Source: an uncultured Nonlabens sp.
Lineage (GTDB): Bacteria > Bacteroidota > Bacteroidia > Flavobacteriales > Flavobacteriaceae
Assembly: GCA_947491755.1 (NCBI GenBank)
Contig: CANLKV010000001.1
Coordinates: 620,001-684,000 of the forward strand
DNA: 64,000 nucleotides
Direction of reading: 5' to 3'
How positions within the stretch are numbered: the stretch's first letter is position 1; every line of letters begins with the position of its first letter. The position numbers and the translations under genes were made by a program. Under the pieces are notes generated by a model. The model had not been told where the DNA came from. It made no database searches and was given only the letters and a program-made list of their open reading frames with translations. Positions 1 to 8,470 of this stretch are shown here, piece by piece.

Positions 1-245
1 ATAAGGTTTGCGGGTGTGGCATCTGTCAGTCTTAGGATCTTGGTTTCTAAATCCCTTAGATCGATTTTGAGTTTCTTATCCGTTGCATCGGTGGCGTTTC
101 TTTTAAGCCCGCCGTTAGCCCACTTGGATAAGTCCACGGTGTAGCCCGTACTTTTTGTTATGTCGTAGTGAGGTCTGTTTTTAAGGCGTAGGTAAATGGT
201 AGATGTCTTACCCTTGCCTTTTGTCAGGTATTGAAATGATGCCAT
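1..245 (-). CDS. Tyrosine recombinase/integrase, N-terminal part (runs off left edge)
   Basis: An open frame on the minus strand starts at ATG 245-243 and is still open at base 1, giving about 81 residues. The translation begins MASFQYLTKGKGKTSTIYL and continues with a KWANGGLKRN stretch. This matches the arm-type DNA-binding domain found at the N-terminus of Bacteroidetes phage and mobile-element integrases; the catalytic domain lies outside the window. The gene points away from the tRNA-end-like sequence at 424-454, as is usual for an element integrated beside a tRNA gene. Its upstream region holds a G/C-run inverted repeat (277-309). The family call rests on the N-terminus alone, so the element's type (prophage, ICE or island) is unknown. 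Confidence 0.7.
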   Translation of the reverse strand, partial: MASFQYLTKGKGKTSTIYLRLKNRPHYDITKSTGYTVDLSKWANGGLKRNATDATDKKLKIDLRDLETKILRLTDATPANL

Positions 246-276
246 TGTAAAAGTTTGAACGGTACTAAAATAATGC

Positions 277-309
277 TTTGGGGGAAACTTCCCCCTATTT
301 TCCCCCAAA
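277..309. repeat. Inverted repeat TTTGGGGGAAA / TTTCCCCCAAA
   Basis: Two 11-base arms, 277-287 and 299-309, are perfect reverse complements separated by 11 bases that contain a third C-run. The repeat lies upstream of the integrase start. It could be an integrase arm-binding or autoregulatory site, or a transcript hairpin. No T-run follows, so it is not a typical terminator. Confidence 0.5.
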
Positions 310-423
310 CTTTTAACAATATGCAATCTTATGCAACTTACTTAATACGCTTGTAAGTTGTTGAATATCTAATAATAGTAAGTTACAATACTCTATTTCG
401 CTAGGTTTGTGAATATTATAAAA

Positions 424-454
424 AGTGGGGGTCATAGTCCCGTCTCGAGTACCA
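424..454 (+). other. tRNA-3'-end-like sequence, possible attachment site remnant
   Basis: The stretch ends in CTCGAGTACCA and contains a weak T-arm-like stem (GGGGG against CCCGT with one mismatch), followed directly by a terminator hairpin. No matching 5' acceptor strand, D-arm or anticodon arm can be found upstream, so it is not a complete tRNA gene. Next to an integrase it is best read as the duplicated 3' end of a tRNA gene left at an att site. This is an inference; the T-loop (TCATAGT) departs from the TTCRANY consensus. Confidence 0.3.
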
Positions 455-456
455 TG

Positions 457-490
457 AATCCTGATAATCAACTGATTGTCAGGATTTTTT
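457..490 (+). terminator. Rho-independent terminator
   Basis: A 12-bp stem (457-468 with 475-486, one G-T pair) with a six-base loop is followed by a T-run. It stands three bases after the tRNA-end-like CCA. Confidence 0.7.
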
Positions 491-747
491 GTTAATGTAC
501 TTATCCTTATCGTAGAATTAAATGGATTGCGATATATTCCAAAACATTCTTATTCATTATAGACCTTGAAGTTGTTATCAATTAAAGTTTGAGGCTGTGC
601 TGCAGTAGGTATAGACTTTTATGTTGCCTTTTATAGAAAATAATAACCTTCCAGTTTTTCTAGATTCATAAGACACTTAGAAAGTAAAAATAACTACTGC
701 TCCTGGTTTTGATCAGGCTACTATACGATTTACCCAGTGGGACTCTT
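491..747. other. Intergenic stretch without recognised features
   Basis: This AT-rich stretch lies between the terminator at the putative att site and the end of the SbtA-like gene. No open frame of convincing length, RNA gene or repeat was recognised. Confidence 0.6.
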
Positions 748-1710
748 TTAAAAATATTGGATAAGAGTGAGGTATAGCGGTAAGCCTATAGTGATATTCA
801 TAGGAAACGTAATAGCAAGTGCCATGGGTACGTAAAGTCCTGGATTAGCTTTAGGTACAGCAAGCTTCATGGCTGCTGGCACGGCTATGTAGGAGGCGCT
901 AGCGGCGAGTACCGTAAGTAATAAACGATTACCATCGCTTACAAGAAACAGCCCGCTAAGCAAGGCAATCACACAACCATTGATTAATGGTAAGATAATG
1001 GCAAAGCCCGTTGCAAATGTTCCTTGCTTTAAAAATCCAGCAAGATGACGACCACTCACCAGACCCATATCAAGCAAAAATACTGCTAGAAATCCTTTGA
1101 AAATATCGGTAGTAAAAGGTTCGATACCTTGTGCCTGTGCATCACTAGCGATCCACCCGATAATCAAACTTCCTAAAATAAGCAACACGCTCCCGTTAGT
1201 CAAAGAATGGTGCAGCACTTTTTTAAATGATGGTGTACTATTTTTTTTCTTTACAAACATAGAAATCAAAATAAGCCCTATCATAATCGATGGAGCTTCC
1301 ATCAACGCCATGACAGCAACCATGTGGCCACCATATTCTATGGATTGCAATTCAAGAAAGGAGATAGCTGTAAGAAAAGTTACTGCACTCACAGATCCAT
1401 AGGCAGCAGCGATCGCCCCTGCATTTTCAGCAGTCATTTTTTTCTTAAGTATAAAAAATGAGTAAATAGGCACAACAAGAGCGAGCAATAGTCCTGCGAT
1501 GACGGCATAAATAATTTCGGCAGTAAACTCGCTATGTGACAACTCTTGACCGCCTTTAAAACCTATTGAAAAAAGCAGGTAAAGGGAAATAAATTTACTC
1601 GATGATTCTGGAATATTAAGATCGCTTTTTAAGCGCACTGCAAGTAGTCCTAATATAAAAAATAGAAGCGCAGGATTTGTCAGGTTATCGATCAGCAAAT
1701 GAAGATCCAT
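748..1710 (-). CDS. Sodium-dependent bicarbonate permease, SbtA family
   Basis: This 320-residue, very hydrophobic protein has about ten predicted membrane helices and the SbtA-family (DUF897) pattern. It begins NLTNPALLFFILGLLAV, followed by a polar LKSDLNIPESSSKFISLYLLFSIGFKGG segment, and repeats a related DIFKGFLAVFLLDMGLVSGR segment in the second half, as expected of an inverted-repeat transporter. SbtA proteins import HCO3- with Na+ across the inner membrane. A LysR regulator is divergently encoded one gene upstream, which suggests inorganic-carbon-responsive control. In heterotrophic marine flavobacteria such permeases probably feed anaplerotic carboxylation. No SbtB (PII-like) partner is adjacent. 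Family call is confident; substrate is inferred. Confidence 0.85.
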   Translation of the reverse strand: MDLHLLIDNLTNPALLFFILGLLAVRLKSDLNIPESSSKFISLYLLFSIGFKGGQELSHSEFTAEIIYAVIAGLLLALVVPIYSFFILKKKMTAENAGAIAAAYGSVSAVTFLTAISFLELQSIEYGGHMVAVMALMEAPSIMIGLILISMFVKKKNSTPSFKKVLHHSLTNGSVLLILGSLIIGWIASDAQAQGIEPFTTDIFKGFLAVFLLDMGLVSGRHLAGFLKQGTFATGFAIILPLINGCVIALLSGLFLVSDGNRLLLTVLAASASYIAVPAAMKLAVPKANPGLYVPMALAITFPMNITIGLPLYLTLIQYF

Positions 1711-1784
1711 GGAGTATTTCTTTGGGCTCTTAAAAAAGTTGCTAAGTTATGCGCTTTTTTAATTTATGAGCCACGATTCTCAAT

Positions 1785-2108
1785 TTAGGCTATGCCACCT
1801 ACCTGTACTATTAACTGCCCATGCATTTCTATAAGTTGATCATTATTTGCGGTTTCAAACAAGTGCTGTATTTTAACTTTTTCTGCCTGTAGTTCTTCAA
1901 TGCGCTCTTTTTCATAATGAGTGCCTTGTAAAAAGCCATTTTTAACAGTGTCCAGTTTGCGCTCTCTATGGAACGAGATTTTCTTCTCTACAAGGCCTAG
2001 CAGCACATTACGAGCTTCTAGTGCACTAAATTGTCCTTCTATCAGATTAATCATTTCAGTCTTTGTTTTATAATTAAATTTCATGATTGCCATCTTTTTG
2101 AATTGCAT
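1785..2108 (-). CDS. Hypothetical protein between SbtA and LysR genes
   Basis: This encodes a 107-residue, highly charged and probably helical protein of no family I recognise. The middle (residues about 45-90) is rich in K, E and H and could form a coiled coil. In-frame Met codons at 2093 and 2084 are alternative starts; an AGAGGTG about 12 bases before ATG 2108 favours the longest form. It lies about 75 bases upstream of the permease on the same strand, so the two may be co-transcribed and controlled from the divergent promoter shared with the LysR gene. It does not look like the PII-like SbtB protein that accompanies SbtA in cyanobacteria. Confidence 0.6.
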   Translation of the reverse strand: MQFKKMAIMKFNYKTKTEMINLIEGQFSALEARNVLLGLVEKKISFHRERKLDTVKNGFLQGTHYEKERIEELQAEKVKIQHLFETANNDQLIEMHGQLIVQVGGIA

Positions 2109-2176
2109 GGCAAAGTTGGCACCTCTATGTTATATATTTTCATTTATATTTAGCATCATTATCATTAATAAAACTT

Positions 2177-3088
2177 ATGAATTATACGTTCCATCAGTTG
2201 ATTATATTCTTGAAACTGGTAGAGTTGCAAAGCGTCACAAAAACAGCTGAAGAGTTGCATCTTACCCAGCCTGCAGTTTCTATCCAATTAAAAAATTTAC
2301 AAGACCAGTTCAATCTACCTTTGTTTGAAATTGTCTCTCGCAAGGTTTTTATAACAGAATTTGGTGTAGAAATCGCTGCGGTTGCGCAGCGCATGATAGA
2401 TGAAGCGCGTTCCATGCAATACCTGCAGGACACCTTTAACGATAAACTAGCGGGCAGCTTGAACATTGCTATTGTATCCACAGCAAAGTATGTGATGCCC
2501 TATTTTCTTTCCTCCTTTTTAGAAACAAATCCCAGTATCGATTTAAAAATGGAGGTTACTAATCGTCAAATGGTAGTGCGCAGTCTAGAGAATAATGAGA
2601 TCGACTTTGCTATGGTGTCTGTACTGCCCAAAAAACTCCTGCTACATAAAATTGCACTGTTGCAAAACAAGCTGTATCTAGTAGCTGGAAAAAACTACAA
2701 TCCAGCCACCGCAGTAGATGCTATCGATCTTTCAAACATTCCTTTATTATTTAGGGAGGAAGGGTCTGCCACACGCAATGCTATGGAAGTATTCTTAAAG
2801 AAAGAAGGCATACGCCCCAGTAAAAAAATAGAGTTGATGTCAAACGAGGCCGTAAAGCAAGCTGTTATTGCTGGGTTGGGGCTCTCAATAATGCCTGTGA
2901 TAGGTTTACAAGATGAGCTAGAAAACGGAAGCTTAAAAATAATAGAGCACCCCAGACTTCCTATCATTACAGAATGGAACATCGTATGGCTCAAGGCAAA
3001 AAATCAGTCCCGTGTGGCCACCGCTTTTGTCGATCATTTAAACCGCCACAAGGCAGCTATCATTAGGGAAAACTTTAAAATCCATTAA
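2177..3088 (+). CDS. LysR-family transcriptional regulator
   Basis: This 303-residue protein has a winged helix-turn-helix at residues 1-60 (TAEELHLTQPAVSIQLKNL is the typical recognition region). A periplasmic-binding-like effector domain follows from about residue 90, including NNEIDFAMVSVLP and AGLGLSIMPVIGL motifs. The sequence resembles the CbbR/RbcR/CmpR branch, which controls carbon fixation and bicarbonate uptake. It is divergent from the small gene and SbtA permease, separated by a 68-base AT-rich spacer. The likely role is control of that operon in response to carbon status; this is inferred from position and subfamily resemblance. Confidence 0.9.
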   Translation: MNYTFHQLIIFLKLVELQSVTKTAEELHLTQPAVSIQLKNLQDQFNLPLFEIVSRKVFITEFGVEIAAVAQRMIDEARSMQYLQDTFNDKLAGSLNIAIVSTAKYVMPYFLSSFLETNPSIDLKMEVTNRQMVVRSLENNEIDFAMVSVLPKKLLLHKIALLQNKLYLVAGKNYNPATAVDAIDLSNIPLLFREEGSATRNAMEVFLKKEGIRPSKKIELMSNEAVKQAVIAGLGLSIMPVIGLQDELENGSLKIIEHPRLPIITEWNIVWLKAKNQSRVATAFVDHLNRHKAAIIRENFKIH

Positions 3089-3101
3089 AACGATAAAAGG
3101 C

Positions 3102-3887
3102 TCAGGCCACTTTTTCACTCAGATACTTCCAGTACCTCTTCGGCACATGTTGTAGGTGCAGTTTCATGTTTTTGCGAGACTCGATATTGACGCTTTTAAA
3201 ATATTGATTCCATAGATTGCGGTAGTTGTTTTCGCTTTCGCGAAAGCGAGATTCTTGACCATCTATTTTGTTAGTTATACCGCGTTGTAATCCTGGATCA
3301 TTAAATTTTATGGTAATTTCTTGAACGCTATCCAGATCGTAAGAGATGCCAAAATCTCTTTTTAAATCGTAAATCACCCATCGCTGGTCTGCATAACGGT
3401 TTTTGAAATGCGAACTTATCAATGGTAATACATTAAAATCAGGTTCACAGTTAGCATAGTAAATGTCACCATCGATCAAGTGGAATCGGATAAAGGCCTC
3501 CATACGGTGTTTTTCCCGGCCTACCATTTTGGCGGCTTGCGATAACTTGAGCAATGTAGTATTGCCATAATCGCCGGTAGGAGCTTTGCCTGCTGTAAAT
3601 GTCATACGACAGTATTCATACAGCGTATTTTCTATCCCACGTATCTCGCTCAAGTAGGCGCGATAAAACATGGACATGTCCCCTGCTGTAGAAAGTTCTT
3701 GCAAGCGCTTGTAAACCCGCTGTGCTTTATCAACATCTGTCACTACACTACTGGACGTGCCAAAAAGGGGTTGCTGTGCCTGCAACTGTGTTTGTATTGT
3801 AGGATTTTTAATCTTGTGGGCATAAATCTCAAACACGGTCGTGAGTAAACCGTTGAATGATCCATCATATGTCAGCGTATCTGTCAT
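3102..3887 (-). CDS. TIGR03915-type DNA-metabolism protein, partner of radical SAM protein
   Basis: This 261-residue protein has the signature N-terminus YDGSFNGLLTTVFEIY and the C-terminus HVPKRYWKYLSEK, typical of the TIGR03915/DUF4130 'probable DNA metabolism' family. That family is almost always encoded beside the radical SAM protein present upstream. In many bacteria a uracil-DNA-glycosylase-like domain follows; here the protein stops before it, giving the short form. The start overlaps the stop of the radical SAM gene by four bases (ATGA), so the two are translationally coupled. The genome palindrome at 3233-3248 supplies the RFRES residues near position 215. The reaction is unknown; a DNA repair role is inferred from family context. 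Confidence 0.85.
   Translation of the reverse strand: MTDTLTYDGSFNGLLTTVFEIYAHKIKNPTIQTQLQAQQPLFGTSSSVVTDVDKAQRVYKRLQELSTAGDMSMFYRAYLSEIRGIENTLYEYCRMTFTAGKAPTGDYGNTTLLKLSQAAKMVGREKHRMEAFIRFHLIDGDIYYANCEPDFNVLPLISSHFKNRYADQRWVIYDLKRDFGISYDLDSVQEITIKFNDPGLQRGITNKIDGQESRFRESENNYRNLWNQYFKSVNIESRKNMKLHLQHVPKRYWKYLSEKVA
3233..3248. repeat. CGCTTTCGCGAAAGCG palindrome, copy 1 (in CDS)
   Basis: Perfect copy, symmetrical over 18 bases (3232-3249). It encodes RFRES in the TIGR03915-type protein. Confidence 0.95.
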
Positions 3888-5146
3888 GCAAATAAACTTA
3901 ATTGTTGATTGAAATTATTACGGTACTTACTGTGACTTGTACTTAAAATCTGGTTTTTAATTTGGGATGCGGTCAGGTCTCGTCGTTCAAAATCTCTAGA
4001 GTCGCAGGTAATAAAATAGCGCGATCTATTAATGGATATTCCTATAGCTTTTAAATGTTCCCACCCCAGTTTGCGATAGCGACGTGCACTCAATATTTTA
4101 TGTACAGATTTTAATCCTACCCCTGGGATTCTAGCTAGCATGCGTTTATCTGCCCGGTTAATGTTTACAGGAAACTGGTCCAGGTGGCGCAGGGCCCAGG
4201 ATAGTTTGGGATCAATATCCATATCTAGATTTTGATGCTGGTCGTTTAAAATCTCACGTATGTCAAAACCGTAAAACCGCAGCAACCAGTCAGTCTGGTA
4301 CAATCGATTTTCGCGCATCATAGGCACCTCTGTTCCTATTGCGGGCAGGCGGGCGTCATTTGCTACTGGCACATAGCCAGAGTAATACACGCGCTTCATT
4401 TGAAATTTGTTGTAAAAATAATGAGCGCTGTACATCACGTCTCTATCACTTTCTCCAGTGGCTCCCACGATCATTTGCGTGCTTTGTCCAGCAGGGGCAT
4501 AAACAGGTGTGCTCTTGATGATCTTTTTCTCAGATTTGTACAGGTCTATAGCATTTTTTACCGCTTTCATAGGTTGAATAAAATCTTTGTGATCCTTGTC
4601 TGGAGCGAGTAATTTCAAACCTTCTTTTGTAGGGATTTCTATATTCACAGAAAGACGATCTGCGTATAGCCCAGCTTCTTGCATTAATTCATCACTTGCT
4701 CCTGGAATGGATTTAAGATGTATGTACCCATTAAAATTCTCTTCCAGGCGTAGCTTTTTGGCAACTCGCACCAGTCGCTCCATGGTGGCATCTGGGCTTT
4801 TAAAAATACCCGAACTTAAAAAGAGCCCTTCTATATAATTGCGACGGTAAAAATTGATAGTAAGATCCACTACCTCTTGCACGGTAAAAGCGACACGTTT
4901 TATATCGTTTGACTTTCTGGTAACACAATAGGCGCAGTCAAATATGCACACATTAGTAAGCAATATTTTGAGCAGTGAGACACAACGCCCATCTTCTGTA
5001 TAGCTATGGCAAATACCCATACCGCTAGAATCGCCCAATCCTTTGGTAGTGTTTTTACGTTTACTGCCGCTGCTGCTGCAGCTTACATCATATTTTGCGG
5101 CATCTGCTAGTATTTCTAGTTTTTCTTTTATTCTCTCGTAATTCAT
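3884..5146 (-). CDS. Putative DNA modification/repair radical SAM protein (TIGR03916 type)
   Basis: This 420-residue protein carries the radical SAM cluster motif C67-IFD-C71-AY-C74, which binds the 4Fe-4S cluster that cleaves S-adenosylmethionine. Extra cysteines lie before it (C23, C46, C55). Near residues 325-360 is a helix-hairpin-helix DNA-binding segment (VNINRADKRMLARIPGVGL). This architecture matches TIGR03916, a family named for its link to DNA repair genes and its TIGR03915 partner, which overlaps here by four bases. The start follows the DnaE-type gene by 97 bases. The position in a cassette with two polymerases and an S24 repressor supports a DNA-damage role, but the chemistry is not established. 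Confidence 0.88.
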   Translation of the reverse strand: MNYERIKEKLEILADAAKYDVSCSSSGSKRKNTTKGLGDSSGMGICHSYTEDGRCVSLLKILLTNVCIFDCAYCVTRKSNDIKRVAFTVQEVVDLTINFYRRNYIEGLFLSSGIFKSPDATMERLVRVAKKLRLEENFNGYIHLKSIPGASDELMQEAGLYADRLSVNIEIPTKEGLKLLAPDKDHKDFIQPMKAVKNAIDLYKSEKKIIKSTPVYAPAGQSTQMIVGATGESDRDVMYSAHYFYNKFQMKRVYYSGYVPVANDARLPAIGTEVPMMRENRLYQTDWLLRFYGFDIREILNDQHQNLDMDIDPKLSWALRHLDQFPVNINRADKRMLARIPGVGLKSVHKILSARRYRKLGWEHLKAIGISINRSRYFITCDSRDFERRDLTASQIKNQILSTSHSKYRNNFNQQLSLFA

Positions 5147-5243
5147 AGATACCGTCTGGTTTGCGTGGTCTGTTTTTTTAAGTGCCTTGGTGCATGGTAA
5201 CTCCTCTTACGCACGGGTTGCATTATCGTGATGCGCTGCTAGT

Positions 5244-8200
5244 TTATACAGGCTTGCTTGACTTTCTATTTCCTCCTGGCTGGTGGATACTTGCTTTTTC
5301 ATGGGGCAACTCTAGCCTTCTCCTGCCGTTACTATTGCCCATACGTCGGTCCCTCAGGCTGGACTGCTTATCAATGCGCTGCAGCGTCTGCGGATTGTCC
5401 TCGGCATATCTAGGGTCTTCTATGTAATCCATTTTTCTCATGTCTTCTACCTCTATAGAATAAAAATCAAACTCCTCTACCACTTTGCCATATATGCCAT
5501 ATACTCCACTGCCTCGATACGTAATTTTTGCAGCTACAGGAGGGAACATCACAGTATCAAAAAAGAAACCATCTCTATCTAGAAATGTCCCAAACTGCAT
5601 TCTCTTACCCTTGCCTGTATGCGTTGTCTTTATGTTAACCACATAGCCATATATCAATATCTTCTTATTGAGATGATGTTTTAAATCTTTACAGGTATTG
5701 TTATTGCGTGGTTCTTCTAGCAGCAGGTCAAAATGAGAGCACAGAGGGAATCCCAGCAATTCTATTTGTTCAAAAGCTAGTTCTTTGTCTGTAGTGGTCA
5801 ATTTAGGTATATGGGCTTGTCTAAACCTGGGGACAAACAACTGTTTTTGTAACGCTTTTTTGGGGCTTTTACTCATTTTAAAATGAGCTTGCCATAGCAG
5901 TTCATAACGATCTATTCCTGTAAAACGGAAAGCGTTAATACGTATTAATAAACTTATTTGATCAATACTTATAGCAACCCGTGTTATAAAATCGTCTAGG
6001 GATTCAAACATCCCGTCCCGCCAGCGAGACTCTATTATATGCGTCATCGTTCTTTTTTCTAACTCGTTGATGTAGCTGTAACCCAGATAGATGGTAGTTC
6101 CCTTAATGACATTTGCGATATCACTATGATTAATACAAGGCGCCTCTATCGTTGCACCGCACATACGAGCCTCATGCACATACAATTCTGGGCGGTAAAA
6201 ACCGCCACCGTTGTTAAGTGTAGCGGTCATATATTCCAGTGGGAAATACCGCTTTAAATACAAACTTTGGTAACTTTCTACAGCGTAAGATGCAGAGTGT
6301 CCCTTTGCAAATGCGTACCCAGCAAAGCTTTTAATCTGGTTCCATATTTCCTGGGACTCTGCAGGATCATGACCTTCTTTTAAGCAGTTTTGAAAATATT
6401 TCTGTTCCACTTTTTGAAATTCTGCACGGGATCGATACTTCCCACTCATCCCACGGCGCAGTACATCTGCCTCACCTAGATCCAGTTTTGCATAATAATG
6501 GGCTACTTTAATGACATCCTCTTGATAAACCATAATGCCATAAGTTTCTGGCATGATGCTTTGCATGATGGGATGTGCGTCTGCTCGTTTTTCAGGAAAT
6601 CGAGTGCGCAGGATAAATTCACGCATCATTCCGCTTTGTGCTACACCAGGACGTATGACAGAGCTGGCTGCCACCAGCCCTATGTAATCATTTGTAGCTA
6701 GTTTACTTAACAGCATGCGCATGGCAGGCGACTCGATATAAAAACACCCTATACATTTTGCCTGCGAGATCATTGCATTGATGCTTTTATCCTTCATAAA
6801 CTTTTTTACATCGCGACGTACGTCTGCAAGAACCGCATCTGGTTGATTTTTTTTGACTAGTTGTATAGTGTCTCTTATTTTACCCAGACCTCGTTGTGCC
6901 AAAATATCAAACTTGTGAATCCCAGCATCTTCCGCAATGTGCATATCAAATTGTACCGTAGGATATCCCTTAGGAGGTAGGTTTGTAGCGCTATAATAAT
7001 GTATGGGTCGCTCTGTAATTAGAATACCACCAGCATGAATGCTTATATAATTAGGTTTATCCAGCAGTAATCTGGTATACTTTATTACCAGGCGATGCAT
7101 TTGATCCAACTGGGCAGGCTTAAAATTTCCAGAGGTAAGCAAGTCAATATCATTGCGCGGTAAACCGAATACTTTTCCTAACTCCCGCAATACCGCACGG
7201 TATTGAAAAGTGTTGTAAGTTGCCTGCAGCGCTACATTTGCTCTAGAGCCGAATTCTTCAAAAATAAAACGAGTCACATCCTCTCTATCATCCCATGAAA
7301 AATCCAGATCAAAATCTGGTGGACTTGTGCGGTAGTCATTGATAAATCGTTCAAAATACAGGTCAAGTTCAATAGGGTCTACTTCAGTTATTTGTAGTAA
7401 ATACGCTAGAATGCTATTTGCACCGCTGCCACGACCTACATAAAAATAGCCCTGCTCACGGGCATATTTACAAATTCTCCAGTTGATTAAGAAGTAGGCT
7501 ACAAAGCCTTTATTTATTACTGTATTGATCTCTTTTTCAATACGCTGTTCAATATCTGGAGTGGATTTTTCATAGCGCAGCGGGATGCCTTCTTCAGCCA
7601 GTTTTTTCAACAATTTATAATCGGCAGCTGTATTTTCTTCTAGCGTCCCGTTTCTGTGATACGTCTTTTGGTTTGCGTTAAGCTGTGATTTATCATAATC
7701 AAAACAGATGCAACAGTTCTCTAGCAACCGTTTTGTATTGTCAACTATATGGGGATAGCCATCAAAATAGCCTTCGAGTTCATTGACAGGAATCATTCTA
7801 TCATCCAGGCTTCCCTGTTGTTCTACCGGCAATTGACTCAATAGTATATTTAAATCAATGCAACGCAATAGACGGTGCGCATTAAAATCCCTTTTATTTC
7901 TAAATGTGGTGGTTTGCAGCACCACGAGGCGATCTGGGCGATTAATGTACTCAGTAAAAGGCAATTTGCGCAGGCTAGTGGTAGAGACGCCTATAAATTC
8001 GCTTTCGCGAAAGCGTGTTTTCTCCATCTTCATTGCTTGATTCAACGGATAAATAATATAAGCATTTTCAAAACTGGGCGCCTGCTCTGGTAGTGGTAGT
8101 TTATGATGCAAATGATGGGACAAAAAGGAATTGAGTTCTTGGAAGCCCTGGTTATTCCTTGCGATTCCTACATAAAGTTGCTGATGGTCATTACGGAAGT

Positions 8201-8387
8201 CGATTCCTAGTACAGGTTTTTGTGGCTTGTCTTGCAATAAGCGTACAAAATTGAGGCATGCGCTGGTGTTATTGATATCAGTAAGCACTACCGTATCGAC
8301 CTGATTTGACACCGCTAGCTCGACCAGCTCCTTATCGCTGTAAGTGCCGTATCGCATGGAGAAATAAGTGTGGTTATTCAAATACAT
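5244..8387 (-). CDS. dnaE: DnaE-type DNA polymerase III alpha subunit, short error-prone-like form
   Basis: This 1047-residue C-family polymerase has an N-terminal PHP domain (starting NNHTYFSMRYGTYS), a palm with GRGSGANSILAYLL, and the catalytic aspartates in PDFDLDF near residue 355. A GIMVYQEDV segment and a C-terminal OB-fold region (ILIYGYVVNIKTT) follow. It is clearly shorter than the roughly 1,400-1,500-residue replicative DnaE of Bacteroidetes. Together with dinB, the radical SAM pair and an S24 repressor, it fits a DnaE2-like translesion polymerase. The PHP metal-binding histidines look partly degraded, as in DnaE2 proteins. A genome palindrome encodes RFRES near residue 127. Whether it is mutagenic in vivo is inferred. 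Confidence 0.88.
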   Translation of the reverse strand: MYLNNHTYFSMRYGTYSDKELVELAVSNQVDTVVLTDINNTSACLNFVRLLQDKPQKPVLGIDFRNDHQQLYVGIARNNQGFQELNSFLSHHLHHKLPLPEQAPSFENAYIIYPLNQAMKMEKTRFRESEFIGVSTTSLRKLPFTEYINRPDRLVVLQTTTFRNKRDFNAHRLLRCIDLNILLSQLPVEQQGSLDDRMIPVNELEGYFDGYPHIVDNTKRLLENCCICFDYDKSQLNANQKTYHRNGTLEENTAADYKLLKKLAEEGIPLRYEKSTPDIEQRIEKEINTVINKGFVAYFLINWRICKYAREQGYFYVGRGSGANSILAYLLQITEVDPIELDLYFERFINDYRTSPPDFDLDFSWDDREDVTRFIFEEFGSRANVALQATYNTFQYRAVLRELGKVFGLPRNDIDLLTSGNFKPAQLDQMHRLVIKYTRLLLDKPNYISIHAGGILITERPIHYYSATNLPPKGYPTVQFDMHIAEDAGIHKFDILAQRGLGKIRDTIQLVKKNQPDAVLADVRRDVKKFMKDKSINAMISQAKCIGCFYIESPAMRMLLSKLATNDYIGLVAASSVIRPGVAQSGMMREFILRTRFPEKRADAHPIMQSIMPETYGIMVYQEDVIKVAHYYAKLDLGEADVLRRGMSGKYRSRAEFQKVEQKYFQNCLKEGHDPAESQEIWNQIKSFAGYAFAKGHSASYAVESYQSLYLKRYFPLEYMTATLNNGGGFYRPELYVHEARMCGATIEAPCINHSDIANVIKGTTIYLGYSYINELEKRTMTHIIESRWRDGMFESLDDFITRVAISIDQISLLIRINAFRFTGIDRYELLWQAHFKMSKSPKKALQKQLFVPRFRQAHIPKLTTTDKELAFEQIELLGFPLCSHFDLLLEEPRNNNTCKDLKHHLNKKILIYGYVVNIKTTHTGKGKRMQFGTFLDRDGFFFDTVMFPPVAAKITYRGSGVYGIYGKVVEEFDFYSIEVEDMRKMDYIEDPRYAEDNPQTLQRIDKQSSLRDRRMGNSNGRRRLELPHEKASIHQPGGNRKSSKPV
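8000..8015. repeat. CGCTTTCGCGAAAGCG palindrome, copy 2 (in dnaE)
   Basis: Perfect 16-base copy inside the DnaE-type gene; it encodes RFRES. Confidence 0.95.
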
Positions 8388-8470
8388 TGGGTGTCTATAT
8401 TAAATTAGGGATAACAACATTTTATCAAACTGCTGGATGCCAGCATCCATTGTTTCTGGTCTGTTTTCTC

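Noticed and set aside
424..454. A complete tRNA gene at the left edge
   Set aside because: The CCA end and a weak T-arm are present, but no D-arm, anticodon arm or 5' acceptor strand can be found upstream; kept only as a possible att remnant.
3102..3887. Uracil-DNA glycosylase activity of the TIGR03915-type protein
   Set aside because: The glycosylase-like extension seen in longer members is absent from this 261-residue form.
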